DNA of 64,000 nucleotides from Candidatus Poribacteria bacterium (lineage in GTDB: Bacteria > Poribacteria > WGA-4E > JAJDTR01), in contig JAPPIK010000025.1 in the NCBI GenBank assembly GCA_028820655.1, positions 124,001 to 188,000 of the forward strand, read 5' to 3'. Position numbers and translations under genes: made by a program. How positions within the stretch are numbered: position 1 is the stretch's first letter; every line of letters begins with the position of its first letter. Shown in pieces: positions 9,787-18,923 of this stretch. Below the pieces are notes generated by a model. That model saw nothing but the letters and a program-made list of their open reading frames with translations. It was not told the origin of the DNA and ran no database searches.

Positions 9787-10440
9787 TGTGAGTTAATTCG
9801 ATAAAGCCTTTAACACACAGATCTGGTGGAGTTAACGTTTAGGTACTTCAATCTTAGCGTAGAGTCGATAGATTTTCAATCGGCAGCAGCTCGGGTCAAT
9901 GAGGAAAGATGTCTAACGCAAGTTGCTACCTATAAGAAAGAAACCAAGTTTTTGGTTCAGATTGCTGAATTATGCGTAAATTGATGTCATTTTCGTCAAT
10001 TTCATGCGTCCACGTGGGAAAAAACTCGGTTTCTGCGCCCTGTCGGACCAAGGCGTCAACTTAGGTTGTCTATAGTTTTTTCACTTTTTTCACCAACTAT
10101 TTCACTATTTCAGTTTAGTCAGTCCGCTTTTCATCGGTGACGGTGGGCTACACACCTAATCCGGCGAAAATATCTCGAAGCCTGTGAACGTTATTTGGAA
10201 ACGTTTCGAATTCTGGTTCTCGCAATGAACCGCGCAGACTGTCAGCCGTTAAGTGAAGCTTGCTTGCGATTATATTTTGCCGGTGCGCCGTACTTATTCG
10301 CTCATCCGGTAACAGTGAATGTCAAGCTCGGTAATTGAATGGTTCTCTCGCCAAGTGAGTAATGCAAATAAGAAGGTCGCGACCGGACGGTCGCTCCTAC
10401 CGATAGTTTGGTGGTGAAAGACGGTTTACGGCACACGGAG

Positions 10441-10551
10441 ATCTCTACAGTATTTTTATCGCCTTCGCTATCCGCTCAGTTGATCACTCGCTATTCACTC
10501 GTTTGCTGGATTTCTATCGCGGTCATTATCCATTACCTTGATCACTCGCAC
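10441..10551. repeat. Second cluster of the 35-bp repeat family
   Basis: Three degenerate units with the TATCGC-CGCTATCC-CTCGTTTG pattern follow each other in the same orientation as the cluster at 9621. Confidence 0.6.
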
Positions 10552-10597
10552 ATTTGATCTCCTAACAGGGGGCCGATTGATCGCCGCGGGGGTCGGG

Positions 10598-10835
10598 GAT
10601 CGCTCCTACAGCCAACCAACGTGTGATTCACATGGCACTCCGCCGGAGAGCGAGAATTGTGCGGGTTCCTTCCTATCAACATTCCGCTCCGCAAGAGCGG
10701 GGAATCGCGATTCGGAGATCGCTCCTACAGACAAATAACGTGTGATTCACATGGCACTCCGCCGGAGAGCGAGAATTGAGCGGGTTCCTTCCTATCAACA
10801 TTCCGCCCCGCAAGAGCGGGGAATCGCGACCGGCA
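10598..10835. repeat. 119-bp tandem duplication
   Basis: Two almost identical 119-bp copies start at 10598 and 10717. Each begins GATCGCTCCTACAG, contains CATGGCACTCCGCCGGAGAG, and ends with the palindrome CCGCxCCGCAAGAGCGGGG. They differ at only a few positions, so the duplication is recent or maintained. Confidence 0.85.
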
Positions 10836-10847
10836 GAAGATTTCTAT

Positions 10848-10969
10848 TGGAGTTCTACCGCGCTCGCTATTCACTCGCTTGCTGGAGTTCTATCGCGGTC
10901 GTTATCCACTCCCTTGATCACCGTCTGTCCCTTGATCACTGGCTGTCCACTCGCTTGATCACCGTATTT
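10848..10969. repeat. Third cluster of the 35-bp repeat family
   Basis: It contains degenerate copies of the TATCGC/CGCTATTCACTCGCTTG unit plus shortened copies of CTTGATCACxGxCTGTCC, in the same direction as the other two clusters and directly after the 119-bp duplication. Confidence 0.6.
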
Positions 10970-11374
10970 TCTCATTGAGGCGATTTAGTGGAAAGAGATG
11001 CTAACGGAGCGCCGGTTTAAGCGACGTGTTAGAATTATATAAAATGGAGAATCCCTTTGCCGGAGCGGGTTCTCAGGAATCGTGATGCTAACAAGATGCG
11101 AACAGAAAAAAGTTGCCCCTCATTCCGGGCGCCATGTTAAAATATACCATATACATGTTAAGTTGTCAATATAATGTTTCCAAGTTGCGGGAGGGAAGAG
11201 AAGTTCGCTTGACAGCGGTTGTCAGGGCACAGCCAAACTGTATTTCCCAGGCCCATCAAGGAACATCGGAGCCAGCGCTTGATTCACGGAATGGGTAATT
11301 CAATCGAGAATGGATGCCACAAGATGGTTACCGTGAGCATATCGTCAGACGATGTAAGATTTGTTACATCACTA

Positions 11375-11516
11375 AGAGCCTGTTTGAAAATTACGATTTG
11401 CGAGGTGCGCACTAAGAAATCTGCGGAATTGTGCTAGAAAGGAACCAAGTTTCTAGGAAAAAACTCGGATTCGACACGCATGATTCTGCTCGAAATGACT
11501 TTTCAAACAGGTTCTA
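11375..11516. mobile_element. 142-bp MITE-like element
   Basis: The left end AGAGCCTGTTTGAAAA and right end TTTTCAAACAGGTTCT form 16-bp terminal inverted repeats with one mismatch. Inside is a second palindrome (CCAAGTTT...AAACTCGG). It has no coding capacity. Short size, terminal repeats and a truncated relative at 11630 fit a miniature inverted-repeat element mobilised by a transposase elsewhere. No clear target-site duplication could be assigned. Confidence 0.6.
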
Positions 11517-11629
11517 AAGGCATCCGTCGAGAATGCATCAAATAGTATAGTTATTTTTATCTTCCGCATTATCGAGCACCTAAAAGTTTAATTTCTCATG
11601 CGGCCGTATCGCGCACCATTATTGACAGA

Positions 11630-11673
11630 AATAAGCCCGTTTGAAAAGTACATTTGTAGGGTGCGCACTGCGC
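11630..11673. repeat. Truncated copy of the MITE-like element end
   Basis: AAGCCCGTTTGAAAAGTACA, continuing to GGTGCGCACT, matches the left end and adjoining inner part of the 11375 element; the right end is missing. Confidence 0.5.
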
Positions 11674-11688
11674 ACCAGCATTTAAAAG

Positions 11689-11823
11689 CCCCAGAGGGGA
11701 TCAAGCGAATGGATAGTGAGTGCGATAGAGATCTTGAAGGTGTGTAGAAATGCCAGAACCCCGTGCACCTAAGCCCCGGAGGGGATCAAACAAGCGAACA
11801 GCGAGTGCGATAGAGATCCTACA
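11689..11823. repeat. Inverted-orientation copies of the 35-bp repeat
   Basis: Two copies near 11689-11738 and 11770-11823 read AAGCCCCxGAGGGGATCAA then GTGCGATAGAGATC. This is the reverse complement of the family at 9621, including its GC palindrome. A further copy lies at about 16310-16350. Confidence 0.65.
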
Positions 11824-11943
11824 GGTACATAGCGGACAACAATAAAAACACGAAAAACCTTCCTACGAGTGACTAAATAGTTTATTCGCTAAGAATTTAA
11901 TGCTTACGAGACTGACACAGTGTACGGATCCACCACGCCGGTA

Positions 11944-11964
11944 GGTGCGGTTTCTAACCGCACC
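11944..11964. repeat. Perfect inverted repeat
   Basis: GGTGCGGTT-TCT-AACCGCACC forms a 9-bp stem with a 3-base loop. Related GTAGGTGCGGT sequences occur near 27140 (reverse strand) and 57430. Confidence 0.6.
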
Positions 11965-12453
11965 GGCACCCAACACTAACCATATTTATTTGGAAAATAC
12001 ACCACTAAAAATGGCTCTGCTACCGATTATTCTACCAGGCTCTGAAGCTGATGATGGAAGCGCAAAATCGGTCAATCAATCGGACTCGGGGTAGTATCTC
12101 GGTGATTTTGGGTCGTTCGTGGAGATACGCTCAAGATCTAGTATGTGAAAATTCGAGATTACACAAGTCTATTATGCGGAAGATGAGTTATTCTAATCAA
12201 GAGGGTTACCGTACCCCCAAAGAGCTATATCTGAAAGATGTCTACTGAAGTTCGATAACCATGATGCCACAAGTGCAGAAAAACGCAATGAGGATTTACA
12301 GAGGTTTTGTGATATAATAATATTACGCATTAAGGTAGTTCAAAACCTTCATCACTTTCGTGCGTCCAAGGCAATGCAATTAGGGGCCAGGATACTTGAT
12401 TAGAGAAATAAAGACAGGCTATTGAGAGGCGACAGGAAATAGGGAGGATGGCT

Positions 12454-13920
12454 ATGGAACAACTAGGATACGTCGTGCTTGGCTGCGCACTAGTGTTAGC
12501 CGCGTTGGGGCTGCGCCGAGTGAACTGGTCAAAATTCAGATTGCCGGCACGTGGGCAAGGCAAGTCAGCGTGGACGCCGAGAACGAAGAACTCCGTACTC
12601 TTGAGCATTGCGATACATTCTTTACTAGCGATGATCGGTGCGCTATTTATAGTCACGAAGGAAATCGAACACGATTTCATCAATGTTGAATGGGTCAAGC
12701 TGCCACGGACAATGCGAACGATAAAGACACCCGAAGTCAAACCTCTCCAACCTCGCGTTATTCAGCCTCCCCGCCAGGTGGCGACGCCGCGAGCAAACCC
12801 GATGGCGAAACCGGATGACGCAAAGGTTGCCGCAAGACGATCGATTTCTCTGGTGGAACGGAACGTCGATTTGTCGGTAAGCACGAGCGAGACAAAGGTC
12901 GGAAACATTGAAACCAAAGCTGAATTAGTTGCCAAACCGCAGGAAATACCGCTAGCTTCACGGGATGGGGAGTCCGGAAGAGGGATGCTATCAGGAAGCG
13001 GCGCCGGACCCGGCAGAGGCAGCGGAAAGACGGTGGGCAAGAGCGGACTGGGGGCATCGATAAAACAGACGGGAACGGTTGATTCCGCAAGCCTCGAGGG
13101 TTCCGAATTCTCGCATCTCGAATCCGTACCCGATGGCGAGTTGGGTGCAATTATTTCGGGAGAGGACAAGGACATCGTTGCACACATCCGGCTGATACGT
13201 TTGAAACATTCGCTTTCGGACTGGTGGCAGGATCCCACGGCGTTGCCCAGTTTTATGGCATGGCTTCGAGAAAATACGCGAATTCGAGCAGATATGAAAT
13301 ACAAGAGCGGATCGCTTCGATTGACCGAACCGGACATACAGGATGCGCCTATGGTAATCATGACGGGACATGACAAGGACATCACGGTCAGCCGAAACCT
13401 CGGCAAAGACGGGCCGTTGACGGACGGGTTCACCCCCGCAGAACGCGCGGCGCTGCGGAAGTACATTATCGACCGGGGCGGGATGCTGTTTTTCGATGAC
13501 TGCGGATTTAACGGGCTTTTTGCACAGCAGGTCGCTCTCGAGTTCGACAAGACCTTTCCGGAATATCCACTCAAGGACATTCCGCACAACCATGAAATCT
13601 ACAAAATTTATTACGAGCTACCTATTCCCCCGAGAGGCGGTGACGTTTTTTGGTCGGCACCGGGTGCAGCCCAGGGCGCGGGAGGCGTCTATCGACCGAT
13701 CTCGTCAAGATTCGCATACCAGAAGGGCATCTCAATCGGCACCAGACTGGCGGTCATCTACAACCGCAAAGATTACCTGTGCTCGATGGAGACCGCGGAA
13801 GTGGATAGCCGAGCGAGACTTCGGGACAGGCGGTCGCCCGACGTGCATCGATTCATGACCAACCTGTTGGTATACGCGATGAAATACGGAGGAAACACCG
13901 ACCGGAGCAATTACGAATAA
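12454..13920 (+). CDS. Membrane-anchored DUF4159 protein with TonB-like N-terminal region
   Basis: The 488-residue product has two hydrophobic segments (about residues 5-20 and 48-65, the second LLSIAIHSLLAMIGALFIV). A Pro/Lys/Arg-rich linker follows (TPEVKPLQPRVIQPPRQ), then a Gly/Ser-rich stretch, and from about residue 245 the DUF4159 fold: LKHSLSDWWQDPTAL, IVMTGHDKDI-like strand, ERAALRKYIIDRGGMLFFDD. DUF4159 is usually found in aerotolerance/VWA gene sets and resembles a glutamine-amidotransferase-like fold; its activity is unknown. The early part resembles TonB energy transducers. Two ATGs compete: GGGAGG abuts the one at 12448 and is 6 bases from 12454, so 12454 is preferred. The gene stands alone. 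Confidence 0.75.
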   Translation: MEQLGYVVLGCALVLAALGLRRVNWSKFRLPARGQGKSAWTPRTKNSVLLSIAIHSLLAMIGALFIVTKEIEHDFINVEWVKLPRTMRTIKTPEVKPLQPRVIQPPRQVATPRANPMAKPDDAKVAARRSISLVERNVDLSVSTSETKVGNIETKAELVAKPQEIPLASRDGESGRGMLSGSGAGPGRGSGKTVGKSGLGASIKQTGTVDSASLEGSEFSHLESVPDGELGAIISGEDKDIVAHIRLIRLKHSLSDWWQDPTALPSFMAWLRENTRIRADMKYKSGSLRLTEPDIQDAPMVIMTGHDKDITVSRNLGKDGPLTDGFTPAERAALRKYIIDRGGMLFFDDCGFNGLFAQQVALEFDKTFPEYPLKDIPHNHEIYKIYYELPIPPRGGDVFWSAPGAAQGAGGVYRPISSRFAYQKGISIGTRLAVIYNRKDYLCSMETAEVDSRARLRDRRSPDVHRFMTNLLVYAMKYGGNTDRSNYE

Positions 13921-14070
13921 CTTAGACAGTAATGGGTCGACTCGAATTGTTTGGAGTCATAGGTTTCTGAAGCAGGTCTGCGAAGGACAATCCACTTGCA
14001 TCCGTTTACTTGAATAGCGATTGGCACTCACTAGCATCCACAGGCTTATCACATGTGGTTGTAATTTAAC

Positions 14071-14982
14071 CTAATCAATCGGTCTAATCTTCAATACCGG
14101 ACACTTTAAGCCGCCTCCTCGCGGGATGACACCGACAATGTCGATTTTTAGGTTAAGTTTCGCGAAGGAGGCGCAGATTTCTTCACGCATGTCCGAAGAC
14201 ACCACAAAAACCATCTGTCCGCTCGGTTTGAGCACGCGACGCAACTCCCGAATCGATTTCAACACCGCCGGGCGGTGAACCGTGCGAAATGGCGGTTCGG
14301 TGACAATTAGGTCAATGCTGTTCTCCGCGAGCGGCAAGAGACGGGCATCGGCGACATAACAGCTCCCCGGGGTAAGCGCCGAGAGGCCCGGAGTCAGGGT
14401 GTGATCGATATCAGAAGCCATCACCGACAGGCCGCGGCGCCTGCCCTCAAAGACGATGCCGCCATACCCGGCGAACGGGTCTAGAACCACATCGACCGGC
14501 GACGGCATAACAATGTTAAAGAGGAATCGGACGTCCAAAACAGACATCGCTCGGTGGGCGTGATGCCCAAACGCTAGTCGTTTCTCGCCTCCCTGCTCAA
14601 TTTGAAATCCGCGTTTGTCCGGTGCGTATTTCAGGAGCGCTCCGGAGTCTTGAACGTACACCTCCGTCTGATACACTTTTCGTTCCCGCCGACGTACCCA
14701 ACCCACATGCCATCGTCCGCGTTCAATCGGGGATAACGCTTCATCGCGATACGGCTCCGAGTGCAAGTGCAGGATTGCTTCCGTATAACCGAGATCCGCC
14801 GCGCGAGTTTTGACATCAACCGGCTCTAGATCGAGATCAACATGCATATGCCGGCGGGCCCAAGACTCGCTCGTGATTACCATACCGAAGTCGTTGAAAA
14901 CCGCCTGAAACTCTGTTTTCGCCAACTCATAGGGAATACCGATGCCGCCACGACTAATTCTAAAATAGATATGGTAATGCAT
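14071..14982 (-). CDS. Class I SAM-dependent methyltransferase, TRM11/N6-type
   Basis: The 304-residue protein has a variable N-terminal half and a Rossmann methyltransferase half: VVLDPFAGYGG (SAM-binding motif I, about residue 160), ASDID (motif II), and VTEPPFR, a variant of the [DNS]PP[FYW] catalytic motif of amino-methyltransferases. FLFNIVMPSP ahead of motif I also resembles TRM11/THUMP-type RNA guanosine methyltransferases. The target is therefore likely an exocyclic amine of RNA or DNA, with RNA favoured. GTG at 14985 or ATG at 14982 could start it; neither has a good ribosome binding site. It follows the upstream PotD-like gene by 11 bases and is probably co-transcribed with it. Confidence 0.75.
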   Translation of the reverse strand: MHYHIYFRISRGGIGIPYELAKTEFQAVFNDFGMVITSESWARRHMHVDLDLEPVDVKTRAADLGYTEAILHLHSEPYRDEALSPIERGRWHVGWVRRRERKVYQTEVYVQDSGALLKYAPDKRGFQIEQGGEKRLAFGHHAHRAMSVLDVRFLFNIVMPSPVDVVLDPFAGYGGIVFEGRRRGLSVMASDIDHTLTPGLSALTPGSCYVADARLLPLAENSIDLIVTEPPFRTVHRPAVLKSIRELRRVLKPSGQMVFVVSSDMREEICASFAKLNLKIDIVGVIPRGGGLKCPVLKIRPID

Positions 14983-14993
14983 CACGGAGGTAC

Positions 14994-16022
14994 CTATTGG
15001 GCTTTAATTTCCTCCCAAGCGCGATTGTATTGGACGGTAAATTCCTTGACATCGATTAACGACTCCATCCTGCTCAATACTTCCTCGGAGGGATAGATAC
15101 CTGGCTCGTCCCGAAGCTTTTCGGAGACGTATTCCTTGGCCGCACTCACACAGGTTCCGTACTTGGTAAAATTCGTGATTTTCGCGTTGACTTCGGGACG
15201 AAGAAGATAATCAATGAATTGCTCAGCCAACTCTTTGTGAGGTGCTCCCGCAGGGATGCACACCGTGTCGATGAACTGAGTCGATCCCTCTTTGGGAATG
15301 AAATATCTCAAGTCAGGTCGATTCTCTGCGGCGCGGAAAGCGTCGCCACTCCAGCAATGGGCTATGTCAACGTCACCAGAGCTAAGGATTTCATCCGCTT
15401 CGCTTCTGTAGAGCTTCACAAGGGGCTTCTGCTCCAGGAGTATTTGTTTGGCAGCCGCCAATTCCTCGAGGCTCGTGGTGTTGACGGAATAACCCAGCAA
15501 CTTCAGCGCAGCGCCAATCACTTCGCGCTGATCGTCGAGCATGCTGAAACTGCCGCTATATCTCGTGTCCCATAGAACCGTCCAACTGTCGGGAGGCGGC
15601 TTCACCTTGGAGGAATCATATGCGATTCCAGCCGTGCCCCATGTATATGGCACTGAATAGAGGTTTCCCGGATCGAAGTATTTTCCCAAGAATTGCGGGC
15701 TGATATTCCTGAAATTAGGAATGTTGTCGCGATTCAGTTCGGTTAACAGATCCCCCTCTATCATTACGCCGACCATGAAATCTGACGGCATAACTATGTC
15801 GTAACCCGATGCCCCCGACTGCAACTTGGTCAAAAGATCTTCGTTGCTCGCGAACGTGTCCACGACGACGCGCGCCCCAAACTCTCTTTCAAAAGCGGAA
15901 CGGATATCGTCGCTAACGTAATTTGCCCACGCAAACACGTTTAGTTGATTCTGCTCCGCCCCACCGCAGCCGGACGCTACCAATATGATAAACAGAGCGC
16001 ACAAGACTCTTCGCTTTAACAA
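14994..16022 (-). CDS. Polyamine-type ABC transporter substrate-binding lipoprotein (PotD/PotF-like)
   Basis: The 342-residue protein begins with a lipoprotein signal (LFIILVASGC). It continues with the family 1 periplasmic-binding pattern of spermidine/putrescine receptors: LNVFAWANYVSDDIRSAFE, then GYDIVMPSDF and SVPYTWGTAGIAYD. It should bind a polyamine or similar cation outside the inner membrane. The start is TTG, supported by GGAGG four bases upstream. The permease and ATPase partners (PotABC) are not adjacent, so they must be elsewhere or the protein has another role; downstream is a methyltransferase gene. Confidence 0.88.
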   Translation of the reverse strand: MLKRRVLCALFIILVASGCGGAEQNQLNVFAWANYVSDDIRSAFEREFGARVVVDTFASNEDLLTKLQSGASGYDIVMPSDFMVGVMIEGDLLTELNRDNIPNFRNISPQFLGKYFDPGNLYSVPYTWGTAGIAYDSSKVKPPPDSWTVLWDTRYSGSFSMLDDQREVIGAALKLLGYSVNTTSLEELAAAKQILLEQKPLVKLYRSEADEILSSGDVDIAHCWSGDAFRAAENRPDLRYFIPKEGSTQFIDTVCIPAGAPHKELAEQFIDYLLRPEVNAKITNFTKYGTCVSAAKEYVSEKLRDEPGIYPSEEVLSRMESLIDVKEFTVQYNRAWEEIKAQ

Positions 16023-16489
16023 GATTCCTCCGTTCGGCTATGTCGAAAATATAAATCTTAATGGTGCGTTTGCAATTGTTTGGTTCAGTCCAGAACTTAC
16101 GCGCCAACAGGAAATCGCGACCTGGAGATCGCTCCTACATTACGCTCATGGTGTAGGTACGAGGATTGAACTAAAACACGACGAACCAACATTCCTATAG
16201 CAGATTGATTGACTAAACAGTTACGTGCATTTTAACGCCTTGCGGTGCTCGTGATTCGAGGAGACTGCTTTAGTCCATCAACCTAGATTGCCGATCTCGG
16301 TTTGTAGTAGTAAACAAGCGACTGAATAGGGAGTGCGATAGAGATCCTATTCATTGCACGTCCACCGTTTGCATCAAATGGACAGATTCTACTCGCCCGA
16401 TCAGGGCAGATTCGTAGGTTAGGTTGAACGGTCCAACACGAACCAACGTGAACGCCAACAGAACATCCGCCCTATAACAACATTGTCTT
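16023..16489. other. Intergenic region with dispersed palindromic repeats
   Basis: It contains one CGCGACC/GATCGCTCCTACA element (16117-16139), an inverted copy of the 35-bp repeat near 16310-16350, and a GTAGGTTAGGTTGAACGG motif near 16412. It must also hold the promoter of the PotD-like gene, but none is clear by eye. No gene is seen. Confidence 0.5.
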
Positions 16490-17322
16490 GTGAATAGAAG
16501 AAGTGAAACCCCGACTTTCGGGTTTTCCGAATCGCGTCTTCGTTGGGTTTCACTCTGTTTTGAGGGATTTAGAGCGCGATCGAAGTGACCGAACCTAGGT
16601 GGAACATCGGGTGTTCTTCCGGTTGGTGTCGTTCAACCCAACCTACGGTTTATCTGAACATCTTCCAAATGCACGATTTTTAGTTGCAATGACCATAAAA
16701 ACACACTTTGTCGACTCGCGGGAACCGTGATTCGAGAATGTTTCGGCCGGAGTTCACGATTCCGCCTTCCAATATAGAAAAAGTGAAACCCAACTCTCGG
16801 GTTTTCCGAGTCGCGTCTCCGTTGGGTTTCACTATGTTTTGTGGGATTTTGAGCGCGTTCGAAGTAACCGGACCAAGGTGGAACATAGGGTGTTCTTCCG
16901 GTCGGTGCCGTTCAACCCAACCTACAGTTTATCTGTACATCTTCCAAATGCACGATTTTTAGTTGCAATGACCACAAAAACACATTTTGCCGACTCGCGG
17001 GAACCGTGATTCGAGAATGTTCCGACCGGAGTTCACGATTCCGCCTTCCAATATAGAAAAAGTGAAACCCAACTTACGGGTTTTCCGAATCGCGTCTTCG
17101 TTGGGTTTCACTATGTTTTGAGGGATTTTGAGCGCGATCGAAGTGACCGAACCTAGGTGGAACATCGGGTGTTCTTCCGGTTGGTGTCGTTCAACCCAAC
17201 CTACGGTTTATGTGTACATCTTTCAAATGCACAATTTTTGGTTGCAATGACCATAAAAACACATTTTGCCGGCTCGCGGGAACCGTGATTCGAGAATGTT
17301 CCGGCCGGATATCACGATTCCG
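16490..17322. repeat. Array of 279-bp tandem repeats with long hairpins
   Basis: A partial copy (from about 16490) is followed by copies starting at 16662, 16941 and 17220, with an exact period of 279 between the last three. The last copy is truncated one base before the pepA stop codon. Each full unit holds a 12-bp perfect inverted repeat, GTGAAACCCAAC / GTTGGGTTTCAC (hairpins at 16503-16553, 16783-16832 and 17062-17111). A smaller CTCGG-GTTTT-CCGAG-type hairpin lies inside it, and the unit ends with CAACCCAACCTAC. No coding frame is shared among the units. Confidence 0.9.
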
Positions 17323-17323
17323 G

Positions 17324-18808
17324 TCACCAATCTTGGACAACTTGCACCAAGAGACGTACACCGTATCCCGATGCTGTCTTGGGGACATAGGACGAGCCTT
17401 TCATATCCCAAGCAGTGCCGGCGATGTCCAGGTGGACCCAAGGATAACCTTCCGCGAATTTCTTCAAGAACACCGCCCCGGCGATCGTACCCGCGGTTCC
17501 GTCACCGACGTTTTTCGCGTCTGCGGTATCGCTCTTGATTTGCTCGTCGTAGTCGTCCCACAGCGGTAACTGCCATACTCTCTCGTGCGTTTTCTCTCCG
17601 GCGGCACGTAACCGATCCATCAATTCCTGATCCGTTCCCATCATCCCCGCGGTTAGATTCCCGAGCGCGACGATAACGGCTCCGGTTAGCGTAGCAAGGT
17701 CAATCACCGCCCGCGGCTCATAGCGAGCGGCATAGCCCAAGGCATCGGCGAGAACCAATCGCCCCTCTGCATCCGTATTGATAATTTCCACTGTTTTCCC
17801 GCTATAAGATGTGACCACGTCACCGGGCTTAATCGCGGTGCCGCTCGGCATGTTTTCAGTAGCGGCAATCAATCCGACAACGTGTAGATCCGGTTTGATG
17901 TCCCCGATGACCTGCATTGCACCGAGGACCGCCGCCGCGCCCGACATGTCGTGCTTCATCTCCTCCATGCCTTTTCCGGGTTTTAGCGAGATGCCGCCGG
18001 TGTCAAAGGTAATCCCTTTCCCCACAAGCACCACGGTGTCTATGTCCCCGCCTTCGGGAACATACTCTAGCGCGATGAACCGCGGTTCCTCTTCACTTCC
18101 CTGAGCAACCGCCAGCAGCGTTCCAAACCCTTTTTCTTTTAACTCTGCCAAATCAAAAATCTCGCAATCCAGTCCCGACACCTCCGCGACCTGTTGCGCT
18201 TTTTCGGCTAACATTGTCGGCGTCAGTTTGTTGCCGGGTTGATTGCTCAAATCGCGGGCAAGCATCGTTCCGCGCGCTAAAGTGTCCCCGAGGACCACCG
18301 CTTCCTCCAAAGCAGGGCTGCCTCCCTGATCCGAAACGATGTATGTGATGGCGTCAAGTTCTTTTACGTCGTAAAGTCCTTCGGTTTTATGTTGGTTAAA
18401 CTGGTACAGCGCCAGAAGGCTCCCCTCGGTTGCCGCTTGAATCATCTCCGGCGGTGCGTCCGACGGCGTCGGGATCCCAATCGTCTTTACGCCTAGATCT
18501 CGGAGACTGCAGGCAATTTCGCCGGCGGCTTCCCGCGCTTTTTCGGCGTCAAACTGATCCGACTTGCCCAGACCGACAACGGCGAGCCGAGGTGCGGCGA
18601 CAGCATCGTTCGTGTAGAGCACAGCCGTTTGTTTGTGTTTGCCCTCAAAATCGCCCAATTCGACCAACCGACGGATTGCGCCATTCAATGCTTCGTCCGC
18701 CACCCGAACGATCCCGCTTCTTGTATACTCTTCGCCTTCAAATACACCGATAACGAGGGCGTCAACCGCCGCCGATTTGAAATCTCCGACCATTACGTTT
18801 ACATCCAT
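17324..18808 (-). CDS. pepA: Leucyl aminopeptidase (M17 family)
   Basis: The 494-residue protein has the two-domain layout of cytosolic leucine aminopeptidases. The catalytic C-terminal half shows the metal and active-site motifs VGKGITFDTGGISLKPG (catalytic Lys and first Asp), KHDMSGAA, and the family signature NTDAEGRLVLADAL with its Glu and Arg. It removes N-terminal residues from peptides using two metal ions and is normally a hexamer. AAGGAG lies seven bases before the ATG. Its stop codon is immediately followed by the 279-bp repeat array. The family's usual length is about 480-500 residues, so the gene is complete. Confidence 0.96.
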   Translation of the reverse strand: MDVNVMVGDFKSAAVDALVIGVFEGEEYTRSGIVRVADEALNGAIRRLVELGDFEGKHKQTAVLYTNDAVAAPRLAVVGLGKSDQFDAEKAREAAGEIACSLRDLGVKTIGIPTPSDAPPEMIQAATEGSLLALYQFNQHKTEGLYDVKELDAITYIVSDQGGSPALEEAVVLGDTLARGTMLARDLSNQPGNKLTPTMLAEKAQQVAEVSGLDCEIFDLAELKEKGFGTLLAVAQGSEEEPRFIALEYVPEGGDIDTVVLVGKGITFDTGGISLKPGKGMEEMKHDMSGAAAVLGAMQVIGDIKPDLHVVGLIAATENMPSGTAIKPGDVVTSYSGKTVEIINTDAEGRLVLADALGYAARYEPRAVIDLATLTGAVIVALGNLTAGMMGTDQELMDRLRAAGEKTHERVWQLPLWDDYDEQIKSDTADAKNVGDGTAGTIAGAVFLKKFAEGYPWVHLDIAGTAWDMKGSSYVPKTASGYGVRLLVQVVQDW

Positions 18809-18923
18809 TTCATCTCCTTACTGTCCATGTTTTTTTCTGGGCTGCGTGTGGTTGCCAGTTGGATTATGCCGAATCGCCAAACTCGGGGGCAGAATCAGCA
18901 AGAGTCCGCAGGCACAGTGCTCG

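Larger units (their letters stand above)
9154..12447. other. 3.3-kb gene-poor repeat region
   Basis: No convincing gene is found between the sigma operon and the DUF4159 gene. Short open frames here lack ribosome binding sites or recognisable motifs. The stretch holds clusters of a 35-bp repeat, a 119-bp tandem duplication, a 142-bp element with terminal inverted repeats, a fragment of the same element, and several copies of palindromic motifs ending in CGCTCCTACA. It looks like a landing zone for small non-autonomous repeats. Confidence 0.6.

Noticed and set aside
9621-10969. Repeated short units looked at first like a CRISPR array
   Set aside because: Units are tandem or clustered without unique spacers of constant length, copies occur in both orientations, and no cas gene is nearby.
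12051-12248. 65-codon frame before the DUF4159 gene
   Set aside because: No ribosome binding site and no similarity; separated from the next gene by 200 bases.
12762-13589. 275-codon frame antisense to the DUF4159 gene
   Set aside because: Ser/Pro/Arg-rich shadow of a well-supported gene on the other strand.
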